23,601 nt of DNA from Caldifarciminota bacterium (GCA_903908785.1 CAIVTL010000400.1:1-23601), one strand, 5' to 3'. Shown: positions 15,472 through 22,856, numbered from the stretch's first letter. Translations and numbers: made by a program. The notes: generated by a model not told the origin, from the sequence alone.

Positions 15472-15594
15472 CCCGGAAACCGGAATAGAACCGCCAAGCT
15501 CGCCAAGGTCGCCAAGCATACAAAGAGGATTTCGGTCCGGACCCATCGTCGCGTCTTGGTGACTTGGTTGTGAACTCCTATCCCGGTTCTTGGG
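15472..15594 (-). repeat. 122-base dispersed repeat, copy B (inverted relative to copy A)
   Basis: Read on the minus strand it begins CCCAAGAACCGGGATAGGA and ends TTCCGGTTTCCGGG, matching 6792-6913 throughout with scattered substitutions. It is intergenic, as is copy A. Confidence 0.85.
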
Positions 15595-15642
15595 CCGCCG
15601 CCTTCCCGCACATCAATCATCTTTCCTCTTCCGTCTGCGCTC

Positions 15643-15670
15643 TTGACTTCCCGACTTCCGGCTCTAGTCT
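15643..15670 (+). promoter_or_regulatory. Predicted promoter, queH (leaderless)
   Basis: TTGACT, 16 bases, TAGTCT, then six bases to the GTG at 15677. Confidence 0.65.
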
Positions 15671-15676
15671 GGTTCA

Positions 15677-16237
15677 GTGAAGCCGAAGCTGCTGCTGCAC
15701 ATCTGCTGCGGGCCGTGCGCGACCGAGGTCATTCGTCGCCTGAAAGACGGCTACGAGGTCGTCGGGTTCTACTGCAACCCCAACACCCATCCGGAAGAAG
15801 AGTACAACAAGCGGTTGATGGAAGTGCAGCGGCTATCCGCTCTGTGGCGCGTGCTGGTGGACGTCGCGCCGTACGACCACGGGCGGTTCCTGGAAGCCGT
15901 GCACGGGCTGGAAGCTGAGCCGGAGGGCGGGAGCCGGTGCCGCGCCTGCTATCGGCTGAGACTCGAAGAGAGCGCGCGGCGGGCGGCCGACAACGGCTGC
16001 ACATATCTCGCCACGACTCTGACTATCGCGCCGATGAAGAAGGCAGCCGTCATCCACCCCATCGGCCGCGAGGCCGCGACCCAACACGGACTGGTCTTTG
16101 TAGAGGAAGATTGGAAGAAGCGGGATGGGTTCAAGCACAGCATCGAGATATCGAAGGACCTCGGGCTGTACCGGCAGAACTACTGCGGCTGTGAGTTCTC
16201 GCGCGGCAGGGACGCCGAGAGCGGCGAGCAGCGTTGA
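15677..16237 (+). CDS. queH: Epoxyqueuosine reductase QueH
   Basis: Cytoplasmic enzyme for the last step of queuosine tRNA modification, reducing epoxyqueuosine to queuosine without cobalamin (the QueH/DUF208 alternative to QueG). The 186-residue product has every family landmark: LHICCGPC at the N-terminus (Cys10, 11, 14), FYCNPNTHPEEEYNKR at 31-46, SRCRACYRLRL with Cys88 and Cys91, ATTLTIAPMK, and NYCGCEFSRG with Cys170 and Cys172. These cysteines ligate a 4Fe-4S cluster and an additional metal. GTG is the start; there is no SD, and a promoter -10 lies six bases upstream, consistent with a leaderless message. It is a stand-alone gene here; no other queuosine genes are in the window. A hairpin at 16250-16272 may end its transcript. 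Confidence 0.95.
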   Translation: MKPKLLLHICCGPCATEVIRRLKDGYEVVGFYCNPNTHPEEEYNKRLMEVQRLSALWRVLVDVAPYDHGRFLEAVHGLEAEPEGGSRCRACYRLRLEESARRAADNGCTYLATTLTIAPMKKAAVIHPIGREAATQHGLVFVEEDWKKRDGFKHSIEISKDLGLYRQNYCGCEFSRGRDAESGEQR

Positions 16238-16249
16238 TTCCCCGCAAGG

Positions 16250-16272
16250 AGCCGGCATGTCAAGGGCCGGCT
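16250..16272 (+). terminator. Hairpin after queH, possible terminator
   Basis: AGCCGGC (16250-16256), nine-base loop, GCCGGCT (16266-16272), 13 bases after the stop. There is no T-run, so confidence is low. Confidence 0.35.
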
Positions 16273-16360
16273 ACCGGGTGCGAATTGAATGGGCCGGGGT
16301 TGGACAGGATGATCCTCTAACCGGTCGCCGGCTGCGACGCACCTTTCCTCACAGGCGAAC

Positions 16361-16388
16361 TTGACGCCGACGGACATTTCTATATTAT
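16361..16388 (+). promoter_or_regulatory. Promoter of the arsR operon (leaderless)
   Basis: TTGACG, 16 bases, TATTAT, then seven bases to the arsR ATG at 16396. It is the best AT-rich -10 in the window. Confidence 0.75.
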
Positions 16389-16395
16389 TAGAAAT
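16376..16395. promoter_or_regulatory. Predicted ArsR operator centred on the -10 box
   Basis: Perfect inverted repeat ATTTCTA (16376-16382) and TAGAAAT (16389-16395), separated by exactly the -10 hexamer TATTAT (16383-16388). ArsR/SmtB repressors bind such AT-rich imperfect palindromes over their own promoters, so autorepression by occlusion of the -10 is predicted. Confidence 0.75.
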
Positions 16396-16773
16396 ATGAA
16401 CATGAGTAGCAGGCAGACGACGGCCGCCTTCCTGGCCGCGCTGGGCAGCGAGTGCAGGCTGCGCATCGTCGAACTACTGGCGACCGGCGAGCGCTGCGTC
16501 TGCGAAATCACACCCCACTTCGCGACCGCGTTCTCAGTCGTTTCCCACCATCTGTCTATACTCGAGCGGGCAGGTATCATCGTCGCGCGGCGCGACGGCC
16601 GGTGGATACGCTACAGGCTGACTGATGCAATGGTCTTGGAGTTGGTCGAAACCGCGCGCCGGCTCGCGAGGCAAAGCAAGGCCGGTCGCCGCACGGCCCG
16701 CCGTCCCAAGGCATCAGAGCAAGTCGTCTGCGCTTCCACGTCGGAAACGGCATCCCGAAAGCGACCGTGCTGA
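16396..16773 (+). CDS. arsR: ArsR/SmtB family metalloregulator
   Basis: A 125-residue winged-helix repressor that leaves DNA when it binds a thiol-reactive metal(loid). The core matches the family: LGSECRLRIVELLATGERCVCEI, with Cys34-Val-Cys36 in the ELCVCDL-type alpha-3 site used for As(III)/Sb(III) sensing; recognition helix SVVSHHLSILERAGI; wing RRDGRWIRYRL. Cys20 could be a third ligand, and two more Cys lie in the basic C-terminal tail. An AT-rich palindrome over the promoter -10 box is its probable operator. Its stop overlaps the ccdA start by seven bases, so translation of the operon is coupled. The effector could be As(III), Sb(III) or another soft metal; CxC favours arsenite-like ligands. 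Confidence 0.92.
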   Translation: MNMSSRQTTAAFLAALGSECRLRIVELLATGERCVCEITPHFATAFSVVSHHLSILERAGIIVARRDGRWIRYRLTDAMVLELVETARRLARQSKAGRRTARRPKASEQVVCASTSETASRKRPC

Positions 16774-17468
16774 ACTCACTGCTGTCGAACGCCGAGCACC
16801 TTATCCGCACCCAGCCTCTGCTGGCTGTGCCGGTTGTTTTCGTCGGCGGTCTGCTGACCGCCTTGAATCCCTGCGTGCTCGCCTCTATACCGCTTGCCAT
16901 CGGTTTTGTCGGCGGGTACGCGACCGGCCGGACCAAGGGCTACGCACTGTCGCTGGCGCTCTTCCTGTTCCTTGGTATTGCCGCGGCGTTCACCGTGCTC
17001 GGCATCATCGCCAGCCTGGCCGGCACGCTCTTCGGCACGACGTCGAAGTTCTGGCCCATCTTGATAGTCATCGTCTGTCTCGTCATGGGCGGCCAGATAC
17101 TACTCTTCCCCAACTTCGAAATACCGATGCCCCGTGGCTTCGCCCCCAAGACCGGCGGCATCCTCGGCGCATTCCTGCTCGGTGCCCTCATCGGCGTCAT
17201 CGCCACGCCCTGCGCCATGCCGGTACTGGCCGTTCTGCTGACCTATGTCGCGTCCAAAGGTAACGTCTTGTATGGCGCACTGCTGCTCTTCACCTACGCG
17301 CTCGGTCACTCGCTACTGGTACTCGTTGCCGGGAGTTCGATAGGGATTGCCGAGGCAATGGTGAACTCGAAGGGCCTGAAGAAGGCCTCGGCCATTCTCA
17401 AGAAGGCTTCGGGCGTGCTGCTCCTGCTCGTAGCCGCGTACTTTGCGTATGACATGTTCAAACGTTAG
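16767..17468 (+). CDS. ccdA: CcdA/DsbD-type transmembrane electron carrier
   Basis: A 233-residue polytopic membrane protein that passes reducing equivalents from cytoplasmic thioredoxin to extracytoplasmic thiol proteins. It shows six to seven membrane segments and the family's paired cysteines: Cys36 in LTALNPCVLA and Cys149 in IATPCAMPVLAV. The length agrees with CcdA, lacking the periplasmic domains of full DsbD. The GTG start at 16767 overlaps the arsR stop. The next gene, ten bases downstream, is a thioredoxin-fold lipoprotein with CLPC, the natural outward electron acceptor, so the partner is most likely that protein rather than cytochrome c maturation factors, none of which is present here. 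Confidence 0.92.
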   Translation: MLNSLLSNAEHLIRTQPLLAVPVVFVGGLLTALNPCVLASIPLAIGFVGGYATGRTKGYALSLALFLFLGIAAAFTVLGIIASLAGTLFGTTSKFWPILIVIVCLVMGGQILLFPNFEIPMPRGFAPKTGGILGAFLLGALIGVIATPCAMPVLAVLLTYVASKGNVLYGALLLFTYALGHSLLVLVAGSSIGIAEAMVNSKGLKKASAILKKASGVLLLLVAAYFAYDMFKR

Positions 17469-17477
17469 GAGATTGAA

Positions 17478-18068
17478 GTGAGAACCAAGGGACTGCTGCT
17501 GACATTCATAGTGGCTGGATGGGCGCTGATGACGCAGCCAGGTTGCGGCGGCGGTGCAAAGACGTCTGTTACGGCGAAGCCGGACACGACGGCGCAGACC
17601 GGCGCTGTCTGCGCCACGACGCTCACACCGGACTCGACCTCGCTCGCCGTGGCGGCTGCCGTGCCCGTGGATACCGCACCGAAACCAAAGCCCAAGCCCG
17701 CGACACCTGACAAGCCGGCGTCGGTCGCCGAGAAACCGAAGGAACTGCCCAAGATGTGGGACTTCGGGTCGGTGAGCTGCCTGCCCTGCAAGACAATGAA
17801 GGAAATCATCGATCCGATGATGGTTGACTACAAGGGTAAAGTCGACATCCGTATCATCAACGTCTACGAGGACAAGGAACGCACGCAGCAGTTCCGCATC
17901 GTCACGATTCCAACCCAGGTCTTCATTGATGCCGGCGGCAAGGAGCTTTTCCGCCACATCGGCGTCTACCCGCGCGACTCTATCGTCGCGAGGTTCAGGG
18001 ACTTTGGCTTCCCGATTGTCTCCGGTGGCCAGGCGCCCAAGCCAGCACCGGCAACCGGCGGCACATGA
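17478..18068 (+). CDS. Thioredoxin-fold lipoprotein
   Basis: A 196-residue exported thiol-disulfide protein. The N-terminus is a lipoprotein signal ending in TQPGC, with Cys23 as the likely lipidated residue. A long low-complexity linker (residues 27-90, ending PKPKPKPATPDKPASV) follows. The thioredoxin domain has active site SCLPCK (Cys101, Cys104) and the cis-Pro region TIPTQVFIDAGG; the usual Trp before the first Cys is Ser. The GTG start has AGGAG eight bases upstream and follows ccdA by nine bases. Likely reduced by CcdA across the membrane; its own client, possibly the neighbouring permease or a metal-bound thiol, is inferred from context. A hairpin follows the stop. Confidence 0.9.
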   Translation: MRTKGLLLTFIVAGWALMTQPGCGGGAKTSVTAKPDTTAQTGAVCATTLTPDSTSLAVAAAVPVDTAPKPKPKPATPDKPASVAEKPKELPKMWDFGSVSCLPCKTMKEIIDPMMVDYKGKVDIRIINVYEDKERTQQFRIVTIPTQVFIDAGGKELFRHIGVYPRDSIVARFRDFGFPIVSGGQAPKPAPATGGT

Positions 18069-18080
18069 GGCAAGTGACCG

Positions 18081-18097
18081 CCGGCGCGTAGCGCCGG
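18081..18097 (+). promoter_or_regulatory. Intra-operon hairpin before permease gene
   Basis: CCGGCGC, loop GTA, GCGCCGG: a perfect 7-bp stem in the 39-base gap between the thioredoxin lipoprotein and the permease. No T-run follows; it may tune readthrough or stabilise a processed end. Confidence 0.4.
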
Positions 18098-18107
18098 TCA
18101 AGAACCC

Positions 18108-19067
18108 ATGCCGGACTTTCTGAAGCTGTTCGCCGACCTCGTGGTCTATCGTTGGCTCGGCTTGCACGCAGGCGCGCACCTCGCCGACGCGCTCGACTTC
18201 TTCATCTACGACGTAATCAAGATACTCCTGCTGCTCACGGCCATCATCTTCGTGGTATCGGTAATCCGCAGCTTCTTCCCGCCGGAGAAGACCCGCCAGT
18301 TCCTCGGCCGCAAACGGAGTTGGGTCGGCAACATCCTCGCCGCGCTGCTGGGAATCGTCACACCGTTCTGTTCGTGCTCGGCGGTCCCGCTCTTCATCGG
18401 CTTCCTGGAATCGGGAATACCGCTCGGCGTGACGCTGTCGTTTCTCATCTCTTCACCTACGGTGAACGAAGTCGCGCTCGTCATGCTGCTCGGCCTCTTC
18501 GGCTGGAAGGTCGCCGGGCTGTACATCGCAAGCGGCGTGGGCATTGCCATCGTCGCCGGTATCATCCTCGGCCGGCTGAAGCTCGAACGCTATGTCGAGG
18601 AGTACGTCTACCAGATTAAGGTCGGCGCGGCCGACTACGTCCGGCCGACGTTCCGGCAGCGCGCGACCGACGCTTGGACGTACACCGGAGAGATACTCAG
18701 GAAGGTCGGCCTGTGGGTCCTGGTCGGTGTGGGTGCCGGCGCACTGATTCACGGCTACGTGCCGGTCGACTGGCTCGCAAAGTACGCCGGGCGCGGGAAC
18801 CCGCTGGCCGTGCCGTTAGCCGTGCTCATCGGTGTGCCGCTGTACTCAAACGCCGCGGGCACGATACCAATTGTGCAGGCGCTGACGGCCAAAGGTGTTC
18901 CCATCGGTACGGCGCTGGCGCTGATGATGGCCGTTACCGCACTGTCGCTGCCCGAGGCAATCATCCTCCGCCGGGTGATGAAACCCCGGCTGCTGGCCAC
19001 CTACTTCGGCGTCGTCGCACTGGCAATAGTGTTTGTGGGCTACCTGTTCAATGCAGTAATCCGTTAG
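18108..19067 (+). CDS. ArsP/DUF318-family permease
   Basis: A 319-residue inner-membrane permease with about eight helices. The hallmark is clear: LLGIVTPFCSCSAVPLFIGFLESG (Cys88 and Cys90) followed by GVTLSFLISSPTVNEVALVMLLG, and in the second half IGVPLYSNAAGTIPIVQAL, a partly repeated core. Related ArsP proteins export trivalent organoarsenicals, and other members occur beside metal and redox genes with unknown substrates. No good SD precedes the ATG; the start is chosen because the next family-like residues follow directly and the gap contains a hairpin. Placement between two thioredoxin-like genes under an ArsR regulator supports a role in exporting a thiol-reactive metal(loid) species. 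The CxC pair may bind the substrate or exchange thiols with the adjacent redox proteins. Confidence 0.88.
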   Translation: MPDFLKLFADLVVYRWLGLHAGAHLADALDFFIYDVIKILLLLTAIIFVVSVIRSFFPPEKTRQFLGRKRSWVGNILAALLGIVTPFCSCSAVPLFIGFLESGIPLGVTLSFLISSPTVNEVALVMLLGLFGWKVAGLYIASGVGIAIVAGIILGRLKLERYVEEYVYQIKVGAADYVRPTFRQRATDAWTYTGEILRKVGLWVLVGVGAGALIHGYVPVDWLAKYAGRGNPLAVPLAVLIGVPLYSNAAGTIPIVQALTAKGVPIGTALALMMAVTALSLPEAIILRRVMKPRLLATYFGVVALAIVFVGYLFNAVIR

Positions 19068-19076
19068 GAGGAAAGT

Positions 19077-19316
19077 ATGTTAATCCAGATACTCGGGTCC
19101 GGCTGCTCGCGCTGCCACGAGACCGAGCGGCGCGTGCTCAACGCGGTTTCCCGGCTCGGCATCGCCGCCGACATCCGCAAGGTAACGGACATGAAGGAAA
19201 TCATGTCCTTCGGCGTGCTCGGCACGCCCGCGGTCGTAATCGACGGCAAGGTCGTCAGCCAAGGCAAAGTACCATCCGAAGATGAACTAAGGAAACTGCT
19301 CAGCGGAGACAAGTAG
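19077..19316 (+). CDS. Small cytoplasmic thioredoxin, MTH895/redox-active disulfide protein 2 family
   Basis: A 79-residue thioredoxin/glutaredoxin-like protein without signal peptide. Features: LIQILGSGCSRCHETERRV with active-site Cys10 and Cys13, and VLGTPAVVIDGKVVSQGKVP with the cis-Pro. This short family is usually encoded next to ArsP-type permeases. It sits nine bases after the permease stop, with AGGAGGAAAGT before its ATG, the best SD in the operon, and is followed by the DGC gene after two bases. Probably the inside redox partner of the permease or the electron donor to CcdA; both are inference from context. Confidence 0.92.
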   Translation: MLIQILGSGCSRCHETERRVLNAVSRLGIAADIRKVTDMKEIMSFGVLGTPAVVIDGKVVSQGKVPSEDELRKLLSGDK

Positions 19317-19318
19317 CT

Positions 19319-19720
19319 GTGGCCGGATGCTGCACCCCAAGTGAACCCGCCTGCGCCTGCGGCACTCCCGACGTGCTGCTGCTTGCCTGTTCGGGCAGCT
19401 CCAACGTCGGCCAGATGGCCAACGACGCGGCCAAGGCGCTCGAAGGCTACGGGCAAGGGTCGATGTACTGCGCCGTCGCAGTCGGCGCACAACTGCCGAG
19501 CTTCGTCAATGGCGTGAAAGCGAAGCCCTGCGTCGCGATTGACGGCTGCCCGACGGCCTGCGTCCGCAAGCTGTTGGAGAACGTCGGTGTCAAACCCGCG
19601 GTCCACGTCGTCGTGACCGAACTCGGCATCAAGAAGCACGGAGAGTTCAACCACACCAACGACGACATCGCCAAGGTCGTCGGCGCGGTCGTGGACGCGC
19701 TTGCTGCCGGCCAGACCTGA
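19319..19720 (+). CDS. DGC-domain (putative zinc-binding) protein
   Basis: A 133-residue cytoplasmic protein of the DGC/DUF1847-type family. The family signature is visible: LLACSGSSNVGQMANDAAKAL, MYCAVAVGA, and AIDGCPTACVRKLLE with the Asp-Gly-Cys that names the family. An extra Cys-rich N-terminus (Cys4, 5, 12 and 14 within the first 15 residues) could form another metal site. It starts with GTG two bases after the previous stop and is the last gene of the ArsR operon. No enzymatic activity is established; a metal-handling or thiol-exchange role is consistent with the operon. No clear terminator follows. Confidence 0.85.
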   Translation: MAGCCTPSEPACACGTPDVLLLACSGSSNVGQMANDAAKALEGYGQGSMYCAVAVGAQLPSFVNGVKAKPCVAIDGCPTACVRKLLENVGVKPAVHVVVTELGIKKHGEFNHTNDDIAKVVGAVVDALAAGQT

Positions 19721-19768
19721 GGGCTAACCGGGTGTCGTTGACGCCTGCGCCTGCTGCTCCGGCCTCAG

Positions 19769-19797
19769 TTGACATAGCTGGAACCGGGGACGATAAT
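19769..19797 (+). promoter_or_regulatory. Predicted promoter, secreted protein at 19839
   Basis: TTGACA, 17 bases, GATAAT: close to the sigma70 consensus. The leader of about 35 bases carries AAAGGAG before the ATG. Confidence 0.75.
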
Positions 19798-19838
19798 CTC
19801 ACGTTCCGAACGCTCGTAGAGAATTGAAAGGAGAAACT

Positions 19839-20405
19839 ATGAGAACCACTATCATTTTCGCGCTTGCCGCGTTTGCCGGCTTGGCCTCGGCCAACCTGCT
19901 GGTGAACGGCGACTTCGAGCAACCGCCTAGTGTCGGCTGGGACACCTTCGCTCTCAACCTTGCCGGCGGCGACACGTTCACCTGGTCCGATACGCTCGGC
20001 CAGCCCACGCCGGGCCATGCCGTTGCGGTCCACAAATACCTGGCCAACAATGCCTCGATGCACCAGACCGTGGACATCCCTAACGTGAATCTTGCACTGA
20101 CCTTCGACGCGCGCTTCCGCACCGGCGGCGGGTCTTCGACCTGCTGGCCGGTCGCGTCGTTCGTGGTCCGCTATCTGGACGCGGCCGGCACCAGCCTGGG
20201 CAACACCAAGATATACCTTCATGACCAGTACTGCAGTTGGGCCGGCAGCGACACGCAGAGCCTGATTGACATCACGACGCCCGGCGTCTGGACTCCCTTC
20301 ACCCTCAACATTGCGAATGAGCTCTCGACGCATCTGCCGGGCATCAACCCGGCCAGCGTCAGCAAGCTCATGATAGACATCTTCTCGTACGACAACGGTA
20401 CCTGA
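19839..20405 (+). CDS. Secreted carbohydrate-binding-like domain protein, ends at in-frame UGA
   Basis: 188 residues from ATG 19839 (AAAGGAG five bases upstream; an upstream in-frame ATG at 19824 lies before the SD). The signal peptide is MRTTIIFALAAFAGLASA, followed by NLLVNGDFEQPP, the typical opening of a jelly-roll, carbohydrate-binding-like domain. Residues to 188 are beta-rich (LALTFDARFRTGGG, SFVVRYLDAAGTSL). The frame stops at UGA 20403-20405 in the sequence DNGT-stop-GGGWAEVSADNV, but the same frame continues into a sorting domain ending at 20744. The family normally continues GGGWAEVxADNV, so the stop truncates the last strand. A mutation of TGG to TGA, an assembly error or UGA recoding are possible. 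The promoter and SD are intact, so the truncated gene is probably expressed. Confidence 0.75.
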   Translation: MRTTIIFALAAFAGLASANLLVNGDFEQPPSVGWDTFALNLAGGDTFTWSDTLGQPTPGHAVAVHKYLANNASMHQTVDIPNVNLALTFDARFRTGGGSSTCWPVASFVVRYLDAAGTSLGNTKIYLHDQYCSWAGSDTQSLIDITTPGVWTPFTLNIANELSTHLPGINPASVSKLMIDIFSYDNGT

Positions 20406-20744
20406 GGTGGCGGCTGGGCGGAAGTTTCCGCCGATAACGTCTTGTTGGACCCCGCCGGTATCGAGGACGTGAACGGCTCCGAGGTCGCGCGTTCGCTTCA
20501 GGTGTCGCCGAATCCGGTTGTAGCGCAGGCGGCAATCAGTTATCACTTGTCGCATGGCGCGGCGGTGAGCTGCATTGTCTACGATGCGGCCGGCAACGTC
20601 GTGTCCCGGCTGGCAGGCGGCGCTCAAGCCGCGGGCGAGCACAGCCTGACGTGGAACGCGACGGGCGTGAAGCCGGGTATCTACTTCTGCAAGCTCGTCG
20701 CTGGTGGCGTTACCTATACGGCGCGGCTGGCTAGAGTCCGGTAG
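20406..20744 (+). pseudogene. C-terminal sorting domain continuing the frame of the 19839 gene
   Basis: This 113-codon stretch is in the same frame as the upstream gene and begins GGGWAEVSADNVLLDPAGIE, the expected final strand of the preceding domain, followed by a Por/T9SS-type sorting domain: LQVSPNPVVAQAAISYHL, VYDAAGNVVSRL, GIYFCKLVAGG, ending TARLARVR. It has no SD or convincing start of its own, so if the UGA is a stop it is untranslated. A 6-bp hairpin GGCGGA-AGTT-TCCGCC lies at 20417-20432, with the loop 17 bases after the UGA. It is called a pseudogene fragment because a separate function is not visible. Confidence 0.7.
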
Positions 20745-20759
20745 CCTGGGGCGCCATCA

Positions 20760-22838
20760 ATGAGAATGCGCGTCCTTACCGCTGTCATACTGCTTGCGAG
20801 CGCGGTGTTCGCGGCCGATTCCTTGAGCTGTCGCTTGGTCGGCAACTGGCCTTTTGGGCCCTCGTCGAATTCGGCGGTTGACCCGGCGCGGAACCTCGTG
20901 TTCTGCGGTTCGGGCGGCGGCGCGTACGTGCTCGACATGAGCGATCCGAATTCGCCGGTCGTGCTGTCCGACGTGATTCGCACCCGCGGTTACATCCGCG
21001 ATATGTGCTACGAAAACAACCGGCTCTACGTCGTGTCCGGCCCGCTCGACATCTTTGACGTCTCCGTGCCGTCCGCGCCGGTGCACTTGAGCACCGTGCC
21101 GGTGAAAGGGCCGGGCAACGGCGTCGCGGTGGCCGGCAACTACGTCCTTGTCGCGGGCCGCGATTCGGGGCTGCGCGTCTTCGACGCGTCGGACCCGTCG
21201 AACCCGCTGGAAGTCGGCCAGTTGAACACGCGCGGCCCGGCGTGGGACGTTTGGGTGCAGGCGGACTACGCCTACGTCGCGAACGGAGACTCGGGGCTGG
21301 TAACCGTCAACATCGGCAACCCATCCAACCCGTACGAAACCGGCCGGTGCGTGTTCGGCGCGACGGCCAAGACCGTGTTTACCTCCGGCTCGTATGCCTA
21401 TGCGACGTGCGAGGCCGGCGGACTGCGCATCATCAACATCGCCGATACCCTCAATCCGTGGGAAGTGGGCAGGTTCGACAGCCTGATTGGCGTGATGGGC
21501 GTGGTTGTCAGGGATACGCTTGCGTACGTCGCGGACTGGGCCGCGGGTCTCGTCGTACTGAACGTGGCCAATCCGGCCGCCCCGTCCCGCCTCGGTGCTG
21601 CCGGGCTGATGAGCTATCCACACGGCGTACAGGTGATGGGTCAGCATGGCTACCTTTCGGACTGGAACGGCGGGCTGAGGGTCGTGGACGTGTCCAACCC
21701 GAACTCCCCGACCGAAATCCACCAGTTCAATACCCCGGAATGGGCGCGCAACGTGGCGGTTAGCAACGGCAACGCCTACGTGACCGACGGGTACGCGGGC
21801 CTGCGCGTCATCAATGTCACCGACCCGGCCCACCCGGTGGAGCGGAGCGTTTTCCCGTGTTCCGGCGAGCTGGAGGGGCTGGCGATTGTGGACACGCTGG
21901 CCTTTCTCGCGGCGTGGGATGCAGGTATCCGCATCGTCAGTATCGCCAATCCCGATGCGCCTTACGAGGTTGGGTTCTTCGACACGCCGGACTACGCCAT
22001 CAGCGTCTTCGTGAGCGTGCCCTTTGCCTACGTAGCCGAGCGCGGCTCAGGCATGCGCATACTGAATGTTGCAGACCCGGCGCATCCGACCGAGGTCGGG
22101 CACTTCGACACGCCGGGTATTGCCTGCGAAGTCCGGGTTGTGGATACGATTGCGTACGTGGCAGACCGCGAGAGCGGCCTGCGCATCATCAGCGTGGCCA
22201 ACCCGGCCGCGCCTTGGGAAGTCAGTTTCTTCGATACGCCCGACTACGCGTTCGGGCTCGACGTGGTTGACGGCAGGGCATACGTGGCCGACCGGAACTC
22301 GGGCCTGCACATCGTCGACGTTTCAGACCCGGCGCACCCGGCCGAGCTCGGAGCATACGACACGCCGGGACAGGCGATGTCGGTGCGAGTGCAGGGCGGG
22401 ATTGCATACGTTTCGGATGCTGCGTCCGGGCTGCGGGTCATTGACTGCTCCAACCCGGCATATCCGGTCGAACGGGCCTTCTACGACACGCCGCACTATG
22501 CCTGGGCCGCGTGCCTTGAAGGCAGCCGGGTCTACGTCGCTGACTTTGGCACGGGCCTGCAGATATACGAGCCGAGCGTGGGAGTTGAGGAAGGACGCCA
22601 GACGCCTGACGCCAGACGCTTCATGCTGGGGTCGAATCCGGTGCGGGGCGAACTGCTCGTTCGGACGCCAGACGGCCGCGGTTCTTCGAGGCTCAGCCTG
22701 TATGACTGCGCGGGCAAGCTGGTGCGGCAGTTCGTCTTGAGCGGTTCGTGCGCGCGTGTGTCGGTACGCGGATTGGCACCGGGTATATACGTGGCCCGGT
22801 TGGGTTCGCTGTCCCAGAAGTTCGTGATAGCGCGCTAG
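20760..22838 (+). CDS. Secreted LVIVD-repeat beta-propeller protein with C-terminal sorting domain
   Basis: 692 residues. Signal peptide MRMRVLTAVILLASAVFAA, then 13 LVIVD-type repeats of about 42 residues (around 45-610), each with SGLRVxDVSDPxxPxEVGxxDTPG followed by a strand ending YVAD. These repeats build propellers found in surface proteins of many diderm bacteria and probably bind ligands or proteins. The C-terminal 85 residues form a Por/T9SS-like sorting domain (SNPVRGELLVRTP, LSLYDCAGKLVRQF, APGIYVARLG). A four-unit GACGCCA heptamer array (22594-22621) encodes the EGRQTPDARR linker. The ATG lies 15 bases after the upstream sorting-domain fragment with no SD, so it may be co-transcribed. 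A rho-independent terminator follows. Confidence 0.9.
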   Translation: MRMRVLTAVILLASAVFAADSLSCRLVGNWPFGPSSNSAVDPARNLVFCGSGGGAYVLDMSDPNSPVVLSDVIRTRGYIRDMCYENNRLYVVSGPLDIFDVSVPSAPVHLSTVPVKGPGNGVAVAGNYVLVAGRDSGLRVFDASDPSNPLEVGQLNTRGPAWDVWVQADYAYVANGDSGLVTVNIGNPSNPYETGRCVFGATAKTVFTSGSYAYATCEAGGLRIINIADTLNPWEVGRFDSLIGVMGVVVRDTLAYVADWAAGLVVLNVANPAAPSRLGAAGLMSYPHGVQVMGQHGYLSDWNGGLRVVDVSNPNSPTEIHQFNTPEWARNVAVSNGNAYVTDGYAGLRVINVTDPAHPVERSVFPCSGELEGLAIVDTLAFLAAWDAGIRIVSIANPDAPYEVGFFDTPDYAISVFVSVPFAYVAERGSGMRILNVADPAHPTEVGHFDTPGIACEVRVVDTIAYVADRESGLRIISVANPAAPWEVSFFDTPDYAFGLDVVDGRAYVADRNSGLHIVDVSDPAHPAELGAYDTPGQAMSVRVQGGIAYVSDAASGLRVIDCSNPAYPVERAFYDTPHYAWAACLEGSRVYVADFGTGLQIYEPSVGVEEGRQTPDARRFMLGSNPVRGELLVRTPDGRGSSRLSLYDCAGKLVRQFVLSGSCARVSVRGLAPGIYVARLGSLSQKFVIAR
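22594..22621. repeat. Heptamer array (GACGCCA), propeller-sorting linker
   Basis: Four units: GACGCCA, GACGCCT, GACGCCA, GACGCTT. A second pair (GACGCCA, GACGGCC) occurs at 22664-22677. Confidence 0.85.
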
Positions 22839-22856
22839 ACAGAAAGTTACACTTGG

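Larger units (their letters stand above)
15271..15676. other. Divergent spacer between the propeller-hydrolase gene and queH
   Basis: A 406-base region with no gene. It contains the minus-strand promoter and inverted repeat at 15422-15457, dispersed repeat copy B (15472-15594) and the queH promoter (15643-15670). Confidence 0.7.

Noticed and set aside
20403..20405. UGA read as tryptophan by a genome-wide recoding
   Set aside because: UGA closes many intact genes here (mscL, TM2, queH, arsR, alkD-like upstream gene), so it is a normal stop in this genome.
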